A DNA stretch of 64,000 nt from Phymatolithon calcareum (Eukaryota; Rhodophyta; Florideophyceae; Hapalidiales). Below are positions 34,701 through 44,259 of this stretch, in pieces. A program made the position numbers and the translations under genes. The notes below the pieces were generated by a model. The model made no database searches and was not told the origin of the DNA. It saw only the letters and a program-made list of their open reading frames with translations. Position 1 is the stretch's first letter, and every line of letters starts with the position of its first letter. The stretch spans positions 2,046,001 through 2,110,000 of the forward strand of contig OZ345370.1 of assembly GCA_977006965.1 (NCBI GenBank). The letters run 5' to 3'.

Positions 34701-35588
34701 CCTCCGTCGAGGATTGCTATCCGAACTTCGAAATGGCAATAACGCTTCAATTCGTTTTGGGCGTGTCGTCGTTTTCTCGCTTCCTTCCCCAATTACATTT
34801 TCTTCGCGCGGCAATAAGTTACCATCCGCATCTTCCTCATCGAGGTGGCGGTACGTGACTACACCACCGCTGCAAACGATGACTCCACCAGGTCCAGCAG
34901 CATCGCCAGGAACCGCAAGCATTACAAAAGCATCTTCCGCAACCGCAGCAGCGCGTTTCCGCACAACGTGATTGAGCCCAAGGTCAAGTTCGTAATACAC
35001 AAGGCATTTCTTCGCATCTTTCTCATACGATTGTTCAATTGCAGCGAATACCGGGTTATCAAACCCGACGTCCAGTGCTACGAGAGCATGCGTAGCAGTG
35101 GACGACTTGTGCGCATCAAGCGGGGACGACAGCCCAAGCGCATTGGAGTCGTCGCGTCCCAGCACGTATACAAACTTCTGTCGCTCGACAGCAGCAACCA
35201 TGAGTGCTCGCCCTTGAGGGTCACATGCGAGATACTCGCCCGGAACCGTGCGGCGCGCACCGGTGCGACCAAAAGGCTCATTGGCTACGGGGATGAAGGT
35301 GGCACGTGTCGGGTCGGCTCGGAGAATGGTGAGACAACCGGAGTGCGAGGTGACGGCGAGATAGTCTCGGGTCGTACCTGGAAGACGAAAAGTGCCCAGC
35401 GAACGGATGACGCCGAAAACAGGGGTGGATATGGCTGGATGTAAAATGCCGGATTTCAGACGACGGTACAAGTGAAGATGAGTGCCGGAGGCGACGATGA
35501 TCTCTTGCTTGCGAGATGCCGAGAATGAACCGGACGCGAGCGCCGTGCCGGCACATGGGGCTGCTGTTGTTAAGTGATATAGTCGCAT
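31488..35588 (-). CDS. SF3B3: Splicing factor 3B subunit 3 (SF3b130/RSE1)
   Basis: 1,366 aa, intronless. ATG at 35588 is chosen because MRLYHLTT aligns with the conserved start of the family (MFLYNLTL in human). Three WD-like beta-propellers make up the SF3b130/DDB1/CPSF160 fold. N-terminal motifs: VFGVIRSLGTFRLPGTTRDY, ACDPQGRALMVAAVERQKFV, SSPLDAHKS, VALDVGFDNPVFAAIEQSYE. C-terminal CPSF_A motifs: ENGEDNSVHAMVGFRDMVLV, TTCLCSVDYNTVCMGDKFGN, YDHTAFRSAVYPVKNIFDGDL. The family member is the scaffold of the SF3b complex of U2 snRNP, which recognises the intron branch site in the nucleus. It is longer than human SF3B3 (1,217 aa) because of low-complexity insertions (for example the Gly/Ala/Asn-rich part near 32.7-33.0 kb). 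Confidence 0.95.
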   Translation of the reverse strand: MRLYHLTTAAPCAGTALASGSFSASRKQEIIVASGTHLHLYRRLKSGILHPAISTPVFGVIRSLGTFRLPGTTRDYLAVTSHSGCLTILRADPTRATFIPVANEPFGRTGARRTVPGEYLACDPQGRALMVAAVERQKFVYVLGRDDSNALGLSSPLDAHKSSTATHALVALDVGFDNPVFAAIEQSYEKDAKKCLVYYELDLGLNHVVRKRAAAVAEDAFVMLAVPGDAAGPGGVIVCSGGVVTYRHLDEEDADGNLLPREENVIGEGSEKTTTRPKRIEALLPFRSSDSNPRRRMIVSGTLFKHKDKNRTVFFFMLCNELGDLIRVELLWSPELGATELRLSYFDSLPAPAVDLRILRSGYLFAIVEGGDSLFLKFKRSEVPADDPAGGFSSSRDAIVANGAPETPQNAAFHPRSQLTHLALSETMPSLGPILGIYSGDFTGEGTSQLVLTGGRGAGGAAVRVLRAGLAAEDRMETLVWKMSANGVFGFRERVDDVVHTFLAISFPTKTNILRVENETLTDITATFGFHKDASSLCAEQMGTNSFVQIHPAGVRFIPSGVAANRTDWAPPPGVRVVCGTVNNMQALAALSNGDVEYFEISDRTGALMHVERLENVLVVAGDDEDTTLGAADPEARPSLALPPVPGGRTRAQFFVVADGATNKVRVYKIDKDGTPQRVALHVAPAPVSSVALVDFGDVDRAVMAAASVAKSAAGVQPLPPRLTLFIGTKHGALVRLTVDYTSGALSQKRTTFLGPAPVAVQHVRLNGVPTCLVMATRAWLFFPQGGRIASAPLCTSPFQWAAPFDTAQVPGFVTVAGTKVRMLCLPAIEAIAASAALPAALSPSAVPAVTGLNAGSLLAKSRLQATPRRLVPLFSLPRGGGGLGEAPRPGAVGVDSEALMSKKGGAGTDRTGHDLFLVLEADHRARMSEVDDAMPDGGTVDNNALPPAAALRTAAQANGNSARPGNKVAKRMRAFVADEGIWASQLRLVSVQHVDRIAKATEQGDGAIDIDREPESVSTLDLVHLGSTECALCATASRMMGTGNGKESSTHIVASVCRNLQVNATGRRSSHGSDREGIVENELHVYRVDSKTRKLEFVHRTAIENGEDNSVHAMVGFRDMVLVGCGRTLRLYQVGKKKLLRKGEQRNAVRNKIAALCVVGGDRVFVGDVQESITVYKYSAGTDGVAGRFQILARDTVPRWTTCLCSVDYNTVCMGDKFGNIIVLRVPEDAQQGAEPGGGGALLNVEACMHVGAAVTQMVMAGTVVRYATVHGALGALVALSSQSDAKLTKEVERAVRKDVSLVGYDHTAFRSAVYPVKNIFDGDLCESFLAKGGERQAEIGIAVGREPADVIRALLDLRWTAESQ

Positions 35589-35866
35589 CGAAAATTGGCG
35601 CACTTGGCCGCGTCGTGAACTGTGAGAACGGCAGGAGAGGGGAGACGAAGAGCGATTGTTACAAGTCTTGGGACGAAGTCACGGAAAAAGTCCGACGTCG
35701 ACTGCATGCATGACTGACTTCATTGATCCGTGGGGCTTGACCAAGCAGGTCGCCTTAATTTAATACACGTGTGAAACGTGGAGAGGGATTGTATGCCCTT
35801 TCCTAAAAACTGCGTTGCCTCTCGTTTGCATAGCTATGGTTGCAATTGCAAAAAACGGTGACCATC
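35589..35866. promoter_or_regulatory. Bidirectional promoter region between SF3B3 and SF3B6
   Basis: Only 278 bp separate the two divergent ATGs, so both 5' UTRs and promoters must share it. No TATA box was obvious. Function is inferred from position. Confidence 0.6.
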
Positions 35867-36394
35867 ATGGCCGCGTCGTTGACGTCCGGTGCTTCGCGTC
35901 GACTGGGAGGGCGTTTGCCCCCGGAGGTGAACCGTGTCCTCTTCGTGAAGTAAGATTGATTGATTCTCAACTAGAACGTCAACATCATGAGACTTGAAGT
36001 ACTGACTGACGCATTGCATTTTTTTGTTCTCTTGATTTTATCGGACAGGAGTCTGCCGTTCAAAATAACCGCTGAGGATATGTACGACATATTCGGCAAG
36101 TATGGTGCAATTCGTCAAATTCGATTGGGGAACAGCAACTCTACTCGTGGCTCGGCGTACGTAGTGTACGAGGACATTTTTCAAGCAAAAAATGCGTGCG
36201 AAAATCTCAATGGATTTCAAGTTGCCGGTCGATATCTTATTGTACGTGCGAACCGCCTGTTTTCCTTTTCTCTTTCACACTTTCTTTCTCTTCCGCTCTA
36301 ACGTGGTCAGTGCGATGCGAAAACTTATTTGCCAATTTTTGACTTATAGGTCTTGTATCACCAGCAAAACAAAGTGCCCAAGAAAGGTGATTGA
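35867..36394 (+). CDS. SF3B6: Splicing factor 3B subunit 6 (SF3b14a/p14), three exons
   Basis: Exons 35867-35949, 36049-36241 and 36350-36394; introns are 99 bp (GTAAG…CGGACAG) and 108 bp (GTACGT…TTATAG). The joined frame gives 106 aa: a leader [16 protein letters not shown], the conserved [19 protein letters not shown], then a single RRM with [35 protein letters not shown] and GRYLIVLYHQQ. This is the p14 protein that contacts the branch-point adenosine and binds SF3B1 in SF3b. The Tyr of the RNP1 motif (AYVVYEDI) that touches the branch A is present. The protein ends early (PKKGD-stop), about 18 residues shorter than human p14 (125 aa). Either the Lys-rich tail is lost or a further exon was missed. 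Exon joins are inferred from splice signals and family alignment. Confidence 0.9.
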
Positions 36395-36718
36395 TGATTG
36401 CCATTACTGTACATTAGATGAAGAAAACAGCGTCGTGCAAAAAAACTTTACGTGGCGCGCAGTGCAGAATTGGAGGAGCCGGTGGAAGTTCATTTTCTGC
36501 TTTTACGTGCCGCTTCTCTTTGCTCATTTTTATGGAATTAATGATATCTTTCTTGCCCTCTGATGCTCTTAAGGCTCTTTCGGCGATGCCGTTTGCATGT
36601 GGAAAACTCTACCTTGTGCCAAGGAAACGCATATGTTTTGCATCCTTAGTGCAAATAGTTTACCAAAAGCTTGCCCTTAGTCTCCAACTGGCCAAAACTT
36701 CCCTCAATATCGACTCGG
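36395..36718. other. 3' flank of SF3B6
   Basis: Includes the presumed 3' UTR. No gene recognised before the start of the tandem duplication unit. Confidence 0.4.
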
Positions 36719-38000
36719 AGCAAAGCCGAATTTAGAGTACACGATTGTCTTAGTCATGTCCTGAATCATTTGAACATTTCAAACACCTGCCAGCGAAATC
36801 ACGTTGTACATCTACCGCTGTCTACACCACAGAACCGGGGAAGGTGCTGCGCCTCCATACTGTACTACAAGTAATTTCGGCAGTTAAAGCCTTTCTTCAA
36901 GCGCGCTACTCTGGTACTGAATGAAGAAATTGTGGATTCGTTTGCTCCACGGGAATTTCGATTACACGGGTATCCCTATTTTTCTTCGCCTACCCGTAAT
37001 TGGCTTACACGACGTGTTCAACGTGTCCCCAATTTTCGAAAGGAACACCAAACGAGCACAATTGATCCGCCAGCAACATGGTCACGTTCGCCGAATTCGG
37101 CACGTCTGCGGATACAAAACCTGTTGCCCAACCCTCTGCCAAGCCTGATGGCAAACATTTGAGCTCGGAAGCTGAGGAATTTCAATCTGATGCATTAGAA
37201 GGCTGGAATCGCACGTGAGCTGAGTACTACACCCCTATAGTTGACAACTCCACTCACTTGCCCCATTTTCAACATTCAGTTCATCGAGTAGAAGAGGAAC
37301 AGAACCCTGACGAGAGGCCTATCGAAACCAAAGAATCAGATGAAGCAGTGCAATTTGACCTGAACTCAGTGTGGGCGGCCTTTTTTGCTCGCGGACAAGC
37401 ACGCCGCCGTGAACTACTGGAAGAAGCCAAGCGATAGGCACGCATCGAAGAAGCCCTGGAACGTGCGAAGGAGGAGGCTGAAGTTCCTCTTTATTTGGGC
37501 GGCGTTCGTGACTCTACCGCTCGAGATCGAGCTCGTCAGCTTTACGGTACGCGTGCCGACGAAGTACTTCTTGCAGAGGCACGCTTAGACGCGACTTTCC
37601 AAGCTTCCAACGCCTCCAATTGCGCCACACTCTGGCCTGTTCTACCTCTGACATCTTGGAAGCTCACATAACCAGACACGGGTCGAGATGCCACTGTATC
37701 CGAGGACACGCGACATGGCAGATTTCAACTCATCGTCGTCTAATGATGAGATTCGCCGCGCTCGCATTGGTGGGACACGGGAAACTGCGCTGCGCCGGGG
37801 CCGCTCTCCGTCCGAAGCGTCAGATTCAGGCTCGAAGGAAAGCATTTCTGGTGCCGAAGAAGGGCTGTATGGCGCGGCATCGACGTTAGGTGGGACTCAC
37901 ACACGTCGACGTCGAAAGCGGGCCCGCACTGACGCTCCAATTTCCAAAATGACTCGCAAACCTAACGGTCCTCAAGAAGAACCTGGTGGATGAGAAAAAC
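36719..38000 (+). pseudogene. Decayed transposon-like ORF, copy A
   Basis: On the plus strand a hydrophilic, charged protein can be followed through several stops and one shift: VTFAEFGTSADTKPVAQPSA, AKPDGKHLSSEAEEF, VHRVEEEQNPDE, AAFFARGQARRRELLEEAKR, LYLGGVRDSTARDRARQLYG. It ends with an Arg-rich tail (GGTHTRRRRKRARTDAP). The same ORF lies at 42841-44215, also broken, and its left part continues into the dispersed repeat at 61.2 kb. The make-up (charged, coiled, basic tail) is gag-like, but no zinc knuckle or protease is visible. Identity unknown. Confidence 0.5.
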
Positions 38001-38197
38001 ACACGAAGGGTATCGGTTTAAAGCTGCTCAAGAAAATGGGATGTACTGGTTGCCTTGGTGCACGTGGAACTAGAATAAGACTAATGTCCGGTGAGATTTC
38101 AACTTCTGTAAACCCACTATATCTGAACAACGGAGGAGATTTGCGCAACTCAAGGTACAGAAATGGAAAAAATGTAATGCGTTGTAAAGAGGTTAAT

Positions 38198-41100
38198 TTA
38201 TTCAATGCGCAATTTACATATCGCAATCGCGCCAGAGTGCATTCCGGCAGCGAACACTTTTCTCTCAGAGTTATACGTCCAGTACTCAAATGGTAAGTCT
38301 GCAAGCAGAAGCTTTTTGCCGAGAAAATTGCAATACACAGCGCCATGCTCACAGTACAATTCGGCAGTGGATCCTGGAAATGACTCTCGGATAATCTTCT
38401 CAGCTTCATCGTCTGTGATATCATTCTCTTCAACATTATTCGACTTCCAGATCATTGCCCTGTTCTCAAGATTCCAAATGATTGTTTTTGAAGAAGAAGC
38501 GTCGATGCGGCACCCATCAGCGCTCCTCGACAGGCAAACAAATGTTGATGTATTTTCTTCCATTGCTGTGCCGATTTGTTTGTGCGTTTGCGCATTCCAC
38601 ACACGAACAGTGCCATAAAATGATCCTGAGACAATATGAAGTCCATCGGCACTTCTGCTTCCTTTAGTAAACAAAACACAGGAGAGAGAACCCATATGCT
38701 CATTAAAGGCATCTCCAATTAGGCTCTTGCCCTCCGTGTCCCACAGCTTCAGTATCCCGTCAAATCCACAGGTAACCAGTTGTCCTCCATCACGGCTGAA
38801 CGTAACGCATGTCAGCCAGTCTTTGTGGCTTATCATTGGCTCGCCGATCTGCTCTCCTGTCCGTGAGTCCCATAGTCGCACTGTTCTGTCTTTCGATACA
38901 GAAACAACTTGAAGCCCATTTCGGCTGATCGCAAGTCCAAGCACACAGTCAGTAAGTCGGTAGATTACTTGTTTCGCTTCTGTTCCGATACTTGGATCCC
39001 AGATACGAACGAAGTCATCACCCAACCCGGCTACAATTCTTTTCCCGTCCCCAATGAAAGATACACTATACTTGATTGGTCCAACAAAGCCCCAACAATC
39101 TTCTGTTGGAGAGATTTGGACACAATTTCTGGTTTCAACGTCCCACACTCGAATAGTGAAATCCCGCGAGATCGACGCAAGTTGCTTCCCGTCAGCCCGG
39201 AAGGCAATACAGGTCACATCAACTCCGCAACCTTCGAGAAATTCACCTGTTCTTGACCCTGTGTCACTGTTCCACAAACGAATGATCCCGTCCCATGATC
39301 CTGTGGCTAAAACAGAACCGTTCGGACTGAAAGACATACATGAGAGTTCTCTTTCATGAGCTGCTGTATTTTCGAAAACGGCTTCCTTTGTATGGATCTT
39401 AAAAACTTTCAATCTTCCCCCACTAAAACCAATGGCAAGTTTACCACCTTTTTCACAGAAAGCAACGCAAAGGGCGCCATTACATTGAGGTAGGACGCAT
39501 TCTTGGGCACCAGTACTCGTGTTCCAAATCCGTACAGTGTCACCGAATGAACAGAAGAAATTCTGTCCTCCATAAACAGAACATATCAGGCTATCCTTTC
39601 CGTCGAGAACTTGCACAGGCGATTCTGAAGACTCCCATTCCCACACCATTATCTTTCCGTCATAAGACCCGGCGACGATTTTCTTCGACCCTTCAGCGAA
39701 TGCTATGCCTCTGACATAGCTAGTGTGGCCACGGAGGCGTTTCAATATTTCTTCGCCACTAGAACTTACAACCACAATATTGAATCCAGAGTTGGCTGCG
39801 ATGTATAGTCCACATGGAGAACAAGAAACAAGACCACAGAAACCTTCAACCGAGATCTTCGTTATTAACGCAGGGTTTACCTCCAAGAATGAACGCACAG
39901 GAAGCAAAAATGGTTTGGGGGTGTACTTGCCGACACTCTTGATATATGCATCAACAATAGCATTTGACTTGCTAAAGCTCATCAAACGCTCGAATACGTG
40001 AAACTGGAAAACTCTCAGACCTTTGATCATTCTTCCCCTTGATAGCTGCACAGCCCTGGAAATTGCGTTAAACCCTTGCCTGACGTCGTCATCAAGCCTT
40101 TGGTGAACATTGTTCAACATCTTGAAATCGCTTTCGAGAGCTAACACACCTCCAATTTTTGTCCGTAATTCCGTCCATCGTCCATCCCGTAGCAGCGCTC
40201 CGAGTTCGATGTCGAATTCTGCGCGCGACAAATGCCTGCAAAGATTAGAGTGAATGTATCCGTCTTCCGCAACCTCGTTCGACCACCATGGCCGTGACAT
40301 GAAGCTTGTGGTTGAATGCGATATCTGTGTGCCTTGTAATTCCGCCATGGGCATACTCGTTGCTTCCAGATACCCATTCAACAACTGGGCGTGCCAACGA
40401 GGCAACGCGTTCGTTTTCATCGCTTGTTCCTGACAGAAATCGAGCTGCAAATCGTGCAGCAAAATTCCAGCCACGTTTCGCCCACCACTTAGTGGCCGGC
40501 GCCATTCGAGCTTAGCCAAGCTCATTCCTCGGAAAAGATCTGCAATATCATAAGCAACATCTTCGTCCAGGTTCCACAGCCTTCTCAGAACTGACACAGG
40601 AACCCACGCTTGATTCGGCAGTATACACAAGCTCGTGTAGAGATCCGAAATGTTCTGATTGATTTCAAGCAAATTTTCAGATACCAACTTCGAGAATTCA
40701 ACTTCCAGGTATTCCAGACAAAGCAGAATTCCTACACTCAAGGTTTCGCCGCCTGTTCTGCCGTATCCAAGTGTCTTTCTCTTCTTTTCGAGCTTGGCGA
40801 AGTACACGTCACATGCCGTTTCGAAACTTCCGCACTGCTCCCAGAGATTGGAAACAGCGCGCCCTGTGACGGACAAGGCTATTGGAAGTCCACTGCATAG
40901 TGAAAGAATTTTTGACATACTTGGTGTGACTTCATCAACGGTGGCTGACGCAGTTTGTCGATCCGACTGGCTAGTAGCATGTCCCATGAAAATGCCCTTA
41001 GATGTGTTTCCCAGAGGATCTCGAGGACCGAAGTCCACTTTAAATCCCTCACGCGCGATATCGTGGCTTCGGGTACTGATCGCCATTCTGCTTTTTGGAC

Positions 41101-42178
41101 TTTCTCGCATCAGCTGACGAAGCTCTTGAAAGTACCCGGGCGGCATGTTACCAGCGGGCCACAGATCATCGAGGAGGAAGAGACAAGATTTTCGCTTAAA
41201 CCACATGACTGCATAGTCCACAGCATCTTTGAGGTGAGTAGAATTTCTTACGATGTCTGCGGTGGTAGTTGCTCCGGTTAGAGTCATGATTTTAGCGGTT
41301 TCACTGATGGCGGTTTGCACAGTCGCAGTACGCCCAAATGTCATATAAAGAATTCCATCAGAAAATCGCTGCTTAACTTCTTCATCGCGGCCGAGGCCCT
41401 GCAGGGCAACAGTTTTTCCAACACCGGGCATTCCCAGCACCCCATACGCGCGCTTGACGGCTCCGGTGGCCGCGGAAAAATTTCCAGATGATGTGGAATA
41501 CAACACGAATTGCTTCAACAAGCCTTCAAGAGTTGTGGGCTTAAGTTCCGTGTCCTTCGAGTCAAAGTCCAATGTAATGGCATGGCTGAGATCCGGACAG
41601 TTATTTGCGTAGCTGTAATCTTCTACAGCAGCATTGGCGCTGCGCAAGATTTCCCGATTTTCTTGGGCTACGGTAAACACATCATCGATTTTAGATGTAA
41701 CGATATCCTGACTCTCGTCAACTTTCAGCGCCGTCGCAAGCATTGAAAATAGTCTTTGGAGTTGGTCCGAGGTCCTGTTTATTTTCACTTCCACATTCTC
41801 CATTTTGGCGGCCAATTCATTTGCCCGGAGCGATCGGTCAACCTTGGAGCCTATTTTGGCCACCACAGTTTTGCTTCCACCAAACTTATTATGCAAGGAT
41901 CGCTCAATGGTGGACAGGATGTCATCGACATACTTGTTGACGGACTCCAAAACTTCAGAGAAGGTAGCTCGAATGTCGGAGGGCAATGCACTTGGAAACT
42001 TTTCAAGAAGATTGTACAAACTTTCGATTTGCCGGTCCAAATCGTCCACTTTCTCGTTCAACGCTTCATACTTCTTGGGGCCCTCACGGTAGTTCTTAAT
42101 GCGGTTCTTGATGCTGATGAGGATTGTTCGTGCTTGTACTACGGATATACCAAAGCCGATGGGAGCGATAATCTCCAT
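38198..42178 (-). CDS. NLR-like STAND receptor: helical N-domain, NB-ARC, WD40 (copy A, intact)
   Basis: 1,326 aa, intronless; start at ATG 42178 (MEIIAPIGFG), since the frame above it has no ATG. Residues 1-~215: all-helical domain with a hydrophobic first helix (IIAPIGFGISVVQARTILIS) and coiled helices (LNEKVDDLDRQIESLYNLLE), like HeLo/4HB (MLKL/RPW8-type) membrane-active domains. Residues ~245-580: STAND NTPase with P-loop GMPGVGKT (249-256), Walker B LFLLDDLW (333-340), sensor AISTRS (366-371), GLPIAL (430-435) and MHD-like LHDL (574-577). Residues ~783-1326: about 12 WD40-like repeats (for example TIRVWDVET, VRIWDPSIG, VRLWDSRTG). The architecture is that of APAF1/fungal HET-type and plant NLR sensors: the propeller senses a ligand, the NTPase oligomerises, the N-domain executes. 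Immune or self/non-self role is an inference. It lies in tandem with copy B. Confidence 0.85.
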   Translation of the reverse strand: MEIIAPIGFGISVVQARTILISIKNRIKNYREGPKKYEALNEKVDDLDRQIESLYNLLEKFPSALPSDIRATFSEVLESVNKYVDDILSTIERSLHNKFGGSKTVVAKIGSKVDRSLRANELAAKMENVEVKINRTSDQLQRLFSMLATALKVDESQDIVTSKIDDVFTVAQENREILRSANAAVEDYSYANNCPDLSHAITLDFDSKDTELKPTTLEGLLKQFVLYSTSSGNFSAATGAVKRAYGVLGMPGVGKTVALQGLGRDEEVKQRFSDGILYMTFGRTATVQTAISETAKIMTLTGATTTADIVRNSTHLKDAVDYAVMWFKRKSCLFLLDDLWPAGNMPPGYFQELRQLMRESPKSRMAISTRSHDIAREGFKVDFGPRDPLGNTSKGIFMGHATSQSDRQTASATVDEVTPSMSKILSLCSGLPIALSVTGRAVSNLWEQCGSFETACDVYFAKLEKKRKTLGYGRTGGETLSVGILLCLEYLEVEFSKLVSENLLEINQNISDLYTSLCILPNQAWVPVSVLRRLWNLDEDVAYDIADLFRGMSLAKLEWRRPLSGGRNVAGILLHDLQLDFCQEQAMKTNALPRWHAQLLNGYLEATSMPMAELQGTQISHSTTSFMSRPWWSNEVAEDGYIHSNLCRHLSRAEFDIELGALLRDGRWTELRTKIGGVLALESDFKMLNNVHQRLDDDVRQGFNAISRAVQLSRGRMIKGLRVFQFHVFERLMSFSKSNAIVDAYIKSVGKYTPKPFLLPVRSFLEVNPALITKISVEGFCGLVSCSPCGLYIAANSGFNIVVVSSSGEEILKRLRGHTSYVRGIAFAEGSKKIVAGSYDGKIMVWEWESSESPVQVLDGKDSLICSVYGGQNFFCSFGDTVRIWNTSTGAQECVLPQCNGALCVAFCEKGGKLAIGFSGGRLKVFKIHTKEAVFENTAAHERELSCMSFSPNGSVLATGSWDGIIRLWNSDTGSRTGEFLEGCGVDVTCIAFRADGKQLASISRDFTIRVWDVETRNCVQISPTEDCWGFVGPIKYSVSFIGDGKRIVAGLGDDFVRIWDPSIGTEAKQVIYRLTDCVLGLAISRNGLQVVSVSKDRTVRLWDSRTGEQIGEPMISHKDWLTCVTFSRDGGQLVTCGFDGILKLWDTEGKSLIGDAFNEHMGSLSCVLFTKGSRSADGLHIVSGSFYGTVRVWNAQTHKQIGTAMEENTSTFVCLSRSADGCRIDASSSKTIIWNLENRAMIWKSNNVEENDITDDEAEKIIRESFPGSTAELYCEHGAVYCNFLGKKLLLADLPFEYWTYNSERKVFAAGMHSGAIAICKLRIE

Positions 42179-42393
42179 TGCACAGGGATACCGTTCGCAG
42201 CGTTGTGTCGCTGCACGAAAGCCGTTAACAGCGGAGCGAGATTGCGTCGTGCGAGATATTAATGCCCGGAGCAAAGTATCGATAGGAGAGGCAGGTGTAG
42301 GTGGTTCAGAAAGCGGTGGAGAGCGAAGTTGTCCGTATGAAGCTCCAAGTTTTCATGGCAAGCTGTAAATCTACTAAAAAAAAGATATTCATT

Positions 42394-42442
42394 CTATTCC
42401 TTGTTGCCGCCTGATGCTGGCATCCGGGGCAACAAGGAATAG
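42394..42442. repeat. Perfect 15 bp inverted repeat (hairpin) at the duplication junction
   Basis: CTATTCCTTGTTGCC (42394-42408) and GGCAACAAGGAATAG (42428-42442) are exact reverse complements around a 19 nt loop. It sits exactly where the unit A flank meets the dispersed repeat, so it may mark element termini. Confidence 0.75.
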
Positions 42443-42840
42443 ATACTCTCTACTCTAAGCGTTGTCTCGTCCTAATTTACAAGGTTCCTGCTCAGGGGTC
42501 TCGGCGAATGGTCTGTAAGCCTTTCCATTCCTTCTTCTAACGCTGTCAGCTGTTCCAGTGTCCCACGTAGACTTCAACAGGGTATTGCGGACCATGGGCA
42601 TCCATTGTACAGTTTGCCCTCAGCTCCGTGTCTTTCCACTAGCACGATTGCGTCTCTGGGGAGCCTCCCAACATACAAGAGCACCCCCACGGTCTGGTGG
42701 CCCTTGCTTCGGAGACCGAGGACCGGGCTCTCGCGGCACCAGTCGTTGATCGGAATGCGCCGCTTTCTTACGATCTCCATTTCTCGAGCTCTTCACTCCT
42801 CCTCTGCGAGATCCTTCCGAGGGGTTGCACTAGAGACCTA
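42441..42840. repeat. Dispersed repeat, 5' part (mate at 61206-61610)
   Basis: Starts with AGATACTCT and shares with the 61.2 kb copy GGTCTCGGC, TGGTCTGTAAGCC, CACCAGTCGTTGATCGGAAT and the run into AAAGCCGAA. It continues without a break into unit B, and so is the left part of the same element as the decayed ORF. Absent from the left of unit A. Confidence 0.75.
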
Positions 42841-44215
42841 CAGCAAAGCCGAATTAAAAGTACACGATTATCATCGTCAAGTCCTGAATCTTTTGAACGT
42901 TTCAAACAAATGCCAAACGAAGTCGCCTCGCACACCTGCTAATGTCCAAAGCAAAGAACCGAGAAAGGTGCTGCGCTTCCACGCCGTACTAATTTTGGTA
43001 GCAAAGTCAATCCTTCAAGCGTGGCGCATGAGCATTCGTTTCCTTGACGGGTATTTCCGGGTATTTCAATTATACGGGTATCCCTATTTTTCATCGCCTA
43101 CCCGTAATAGCCGTACAACACGTGTCCAACCTGTCCCCAATTTTCGAAAGGAATACCAAACGAGCACTATTGATCCGCCAGCAACATGGCCACGTCCACT
43201 TCGGCATGTCTGTGGATGTAAAACCTTTCGCCCAACCCTCTGCCAAGCCTAATGGCAAACATTTGAGCTCGGAAGCTGAGGAATTTCAAGCTGGTGCATT
43301 AGAAGGCTAGAATCGCGCCTGGACTGAGTACTACGCCTCTATAGTTGAGAAATCCACACACTTGCCCCATTTTCAACATTCAGTTCATCGAGTAGAAGAG
43401 GAACAGAGCCCTGACAACCGGCCTGTCAAATCCTCAGAATCAGACAAAGCAGTGCAATTTGAGCTCAACTCAGAGTGGGCGACCTTTTTTGCTCACGGAC
43501 AAGCACGCCACCGTGAACTACTGGAAGAAACCACGCGATAGGCACGAATCGAAGAAGCTCTGGAACGTGTGAAGGGGGAGGCTGAAGTTCCGCTTTATTT
43601 AGGCGGCGCTCGTGACACTACCGCTCGAGATCGAGCCCATCAGCTTTCAGTACGCATGCCGACGAAGTACTTCTCGCAGAGGCACCCTTAGACGCGGTTT
43701 TCCAAGCTTCCAACGCGTCCAATCGCGCCCCGCTCTGGCCTGTTTTACCTCTGACCTCTTGGAAGCCTACATAACCATACACGGGTCGAGATACCACTTT
43801 ATCCGAGCATCGGCGGCATGGCAGATTTGAAGTCATGGTCGCCTAATGAAAGATTCGCCGTGCTTGCATTAGTGGGACGCGGGAAGAGCGCTGCGCCGGG
43901 ACCGCTCTCCGTCTGAAGCGTCAGATTAAGAGTCGAAGGAAGCATTTCTGGTGCCGAAGATGTGCTGTATGGCGTGCCATCGACGTCGAAAGCGACCCCG
44001 CACTGACGCTCTAACTTTCAAAATGACTCGCAAACCTAACGGTCCTCAAGAAGAACCTGGTCGATGGGAAAAACACACGAAGGGTATCGGTTCAAAGCTG
44101 CTGGAGAAAATGGGATTTCCTGGTCGCCTTGGTGCACGTGGAACTGGAATAAGACTAATGTCCGGTGAAGTTACGACTTCTTTAGACCCACTACAGCTGA
44201 ACAACGGAGAATGAG
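42841..44215 (+). pseudogene. Decayed transposon-like ORF, copy B
   Basis: Homologous along its length to 36719-38000 (for example VHRVEEEQSPDNRP, FELNSEWATFFAHGQARHR, SKMTRKPNGPQEEPG in scattered frames). It has extra stops and small deletions, including loss of the segment encoding GGTHT before the Arg tail, so it is more decayed than copy A. Confidence 0.5.
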
Positions 44216-44259
44216 ATTTGCACAACTTAAGGTACAGTACTGGTTGTAAAGAGGTCGAT

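Larger units (their letters stand above)
36719..42344. repeat. Tandem segmental duplication, unit A (~5.6 kb)
   Basis: The unit starts at AAAGCCGAATT (about 36724) and matches 42841-48400 throughout: a decayed plus-strand ORF, a short gap, then the whole NLR-like gene and ~160 bp of its upstream sequence. Similarity ends at CGTA(T/A)GAAGC in both. Confidence 0.85.

Noticed and set aside
41756-42262. Plus-strand frames opposite the NLR N-domain (also at 47819-48319)
   Set aside because: Antisense shadows; they are conserved between copies only because the receptor genes are.
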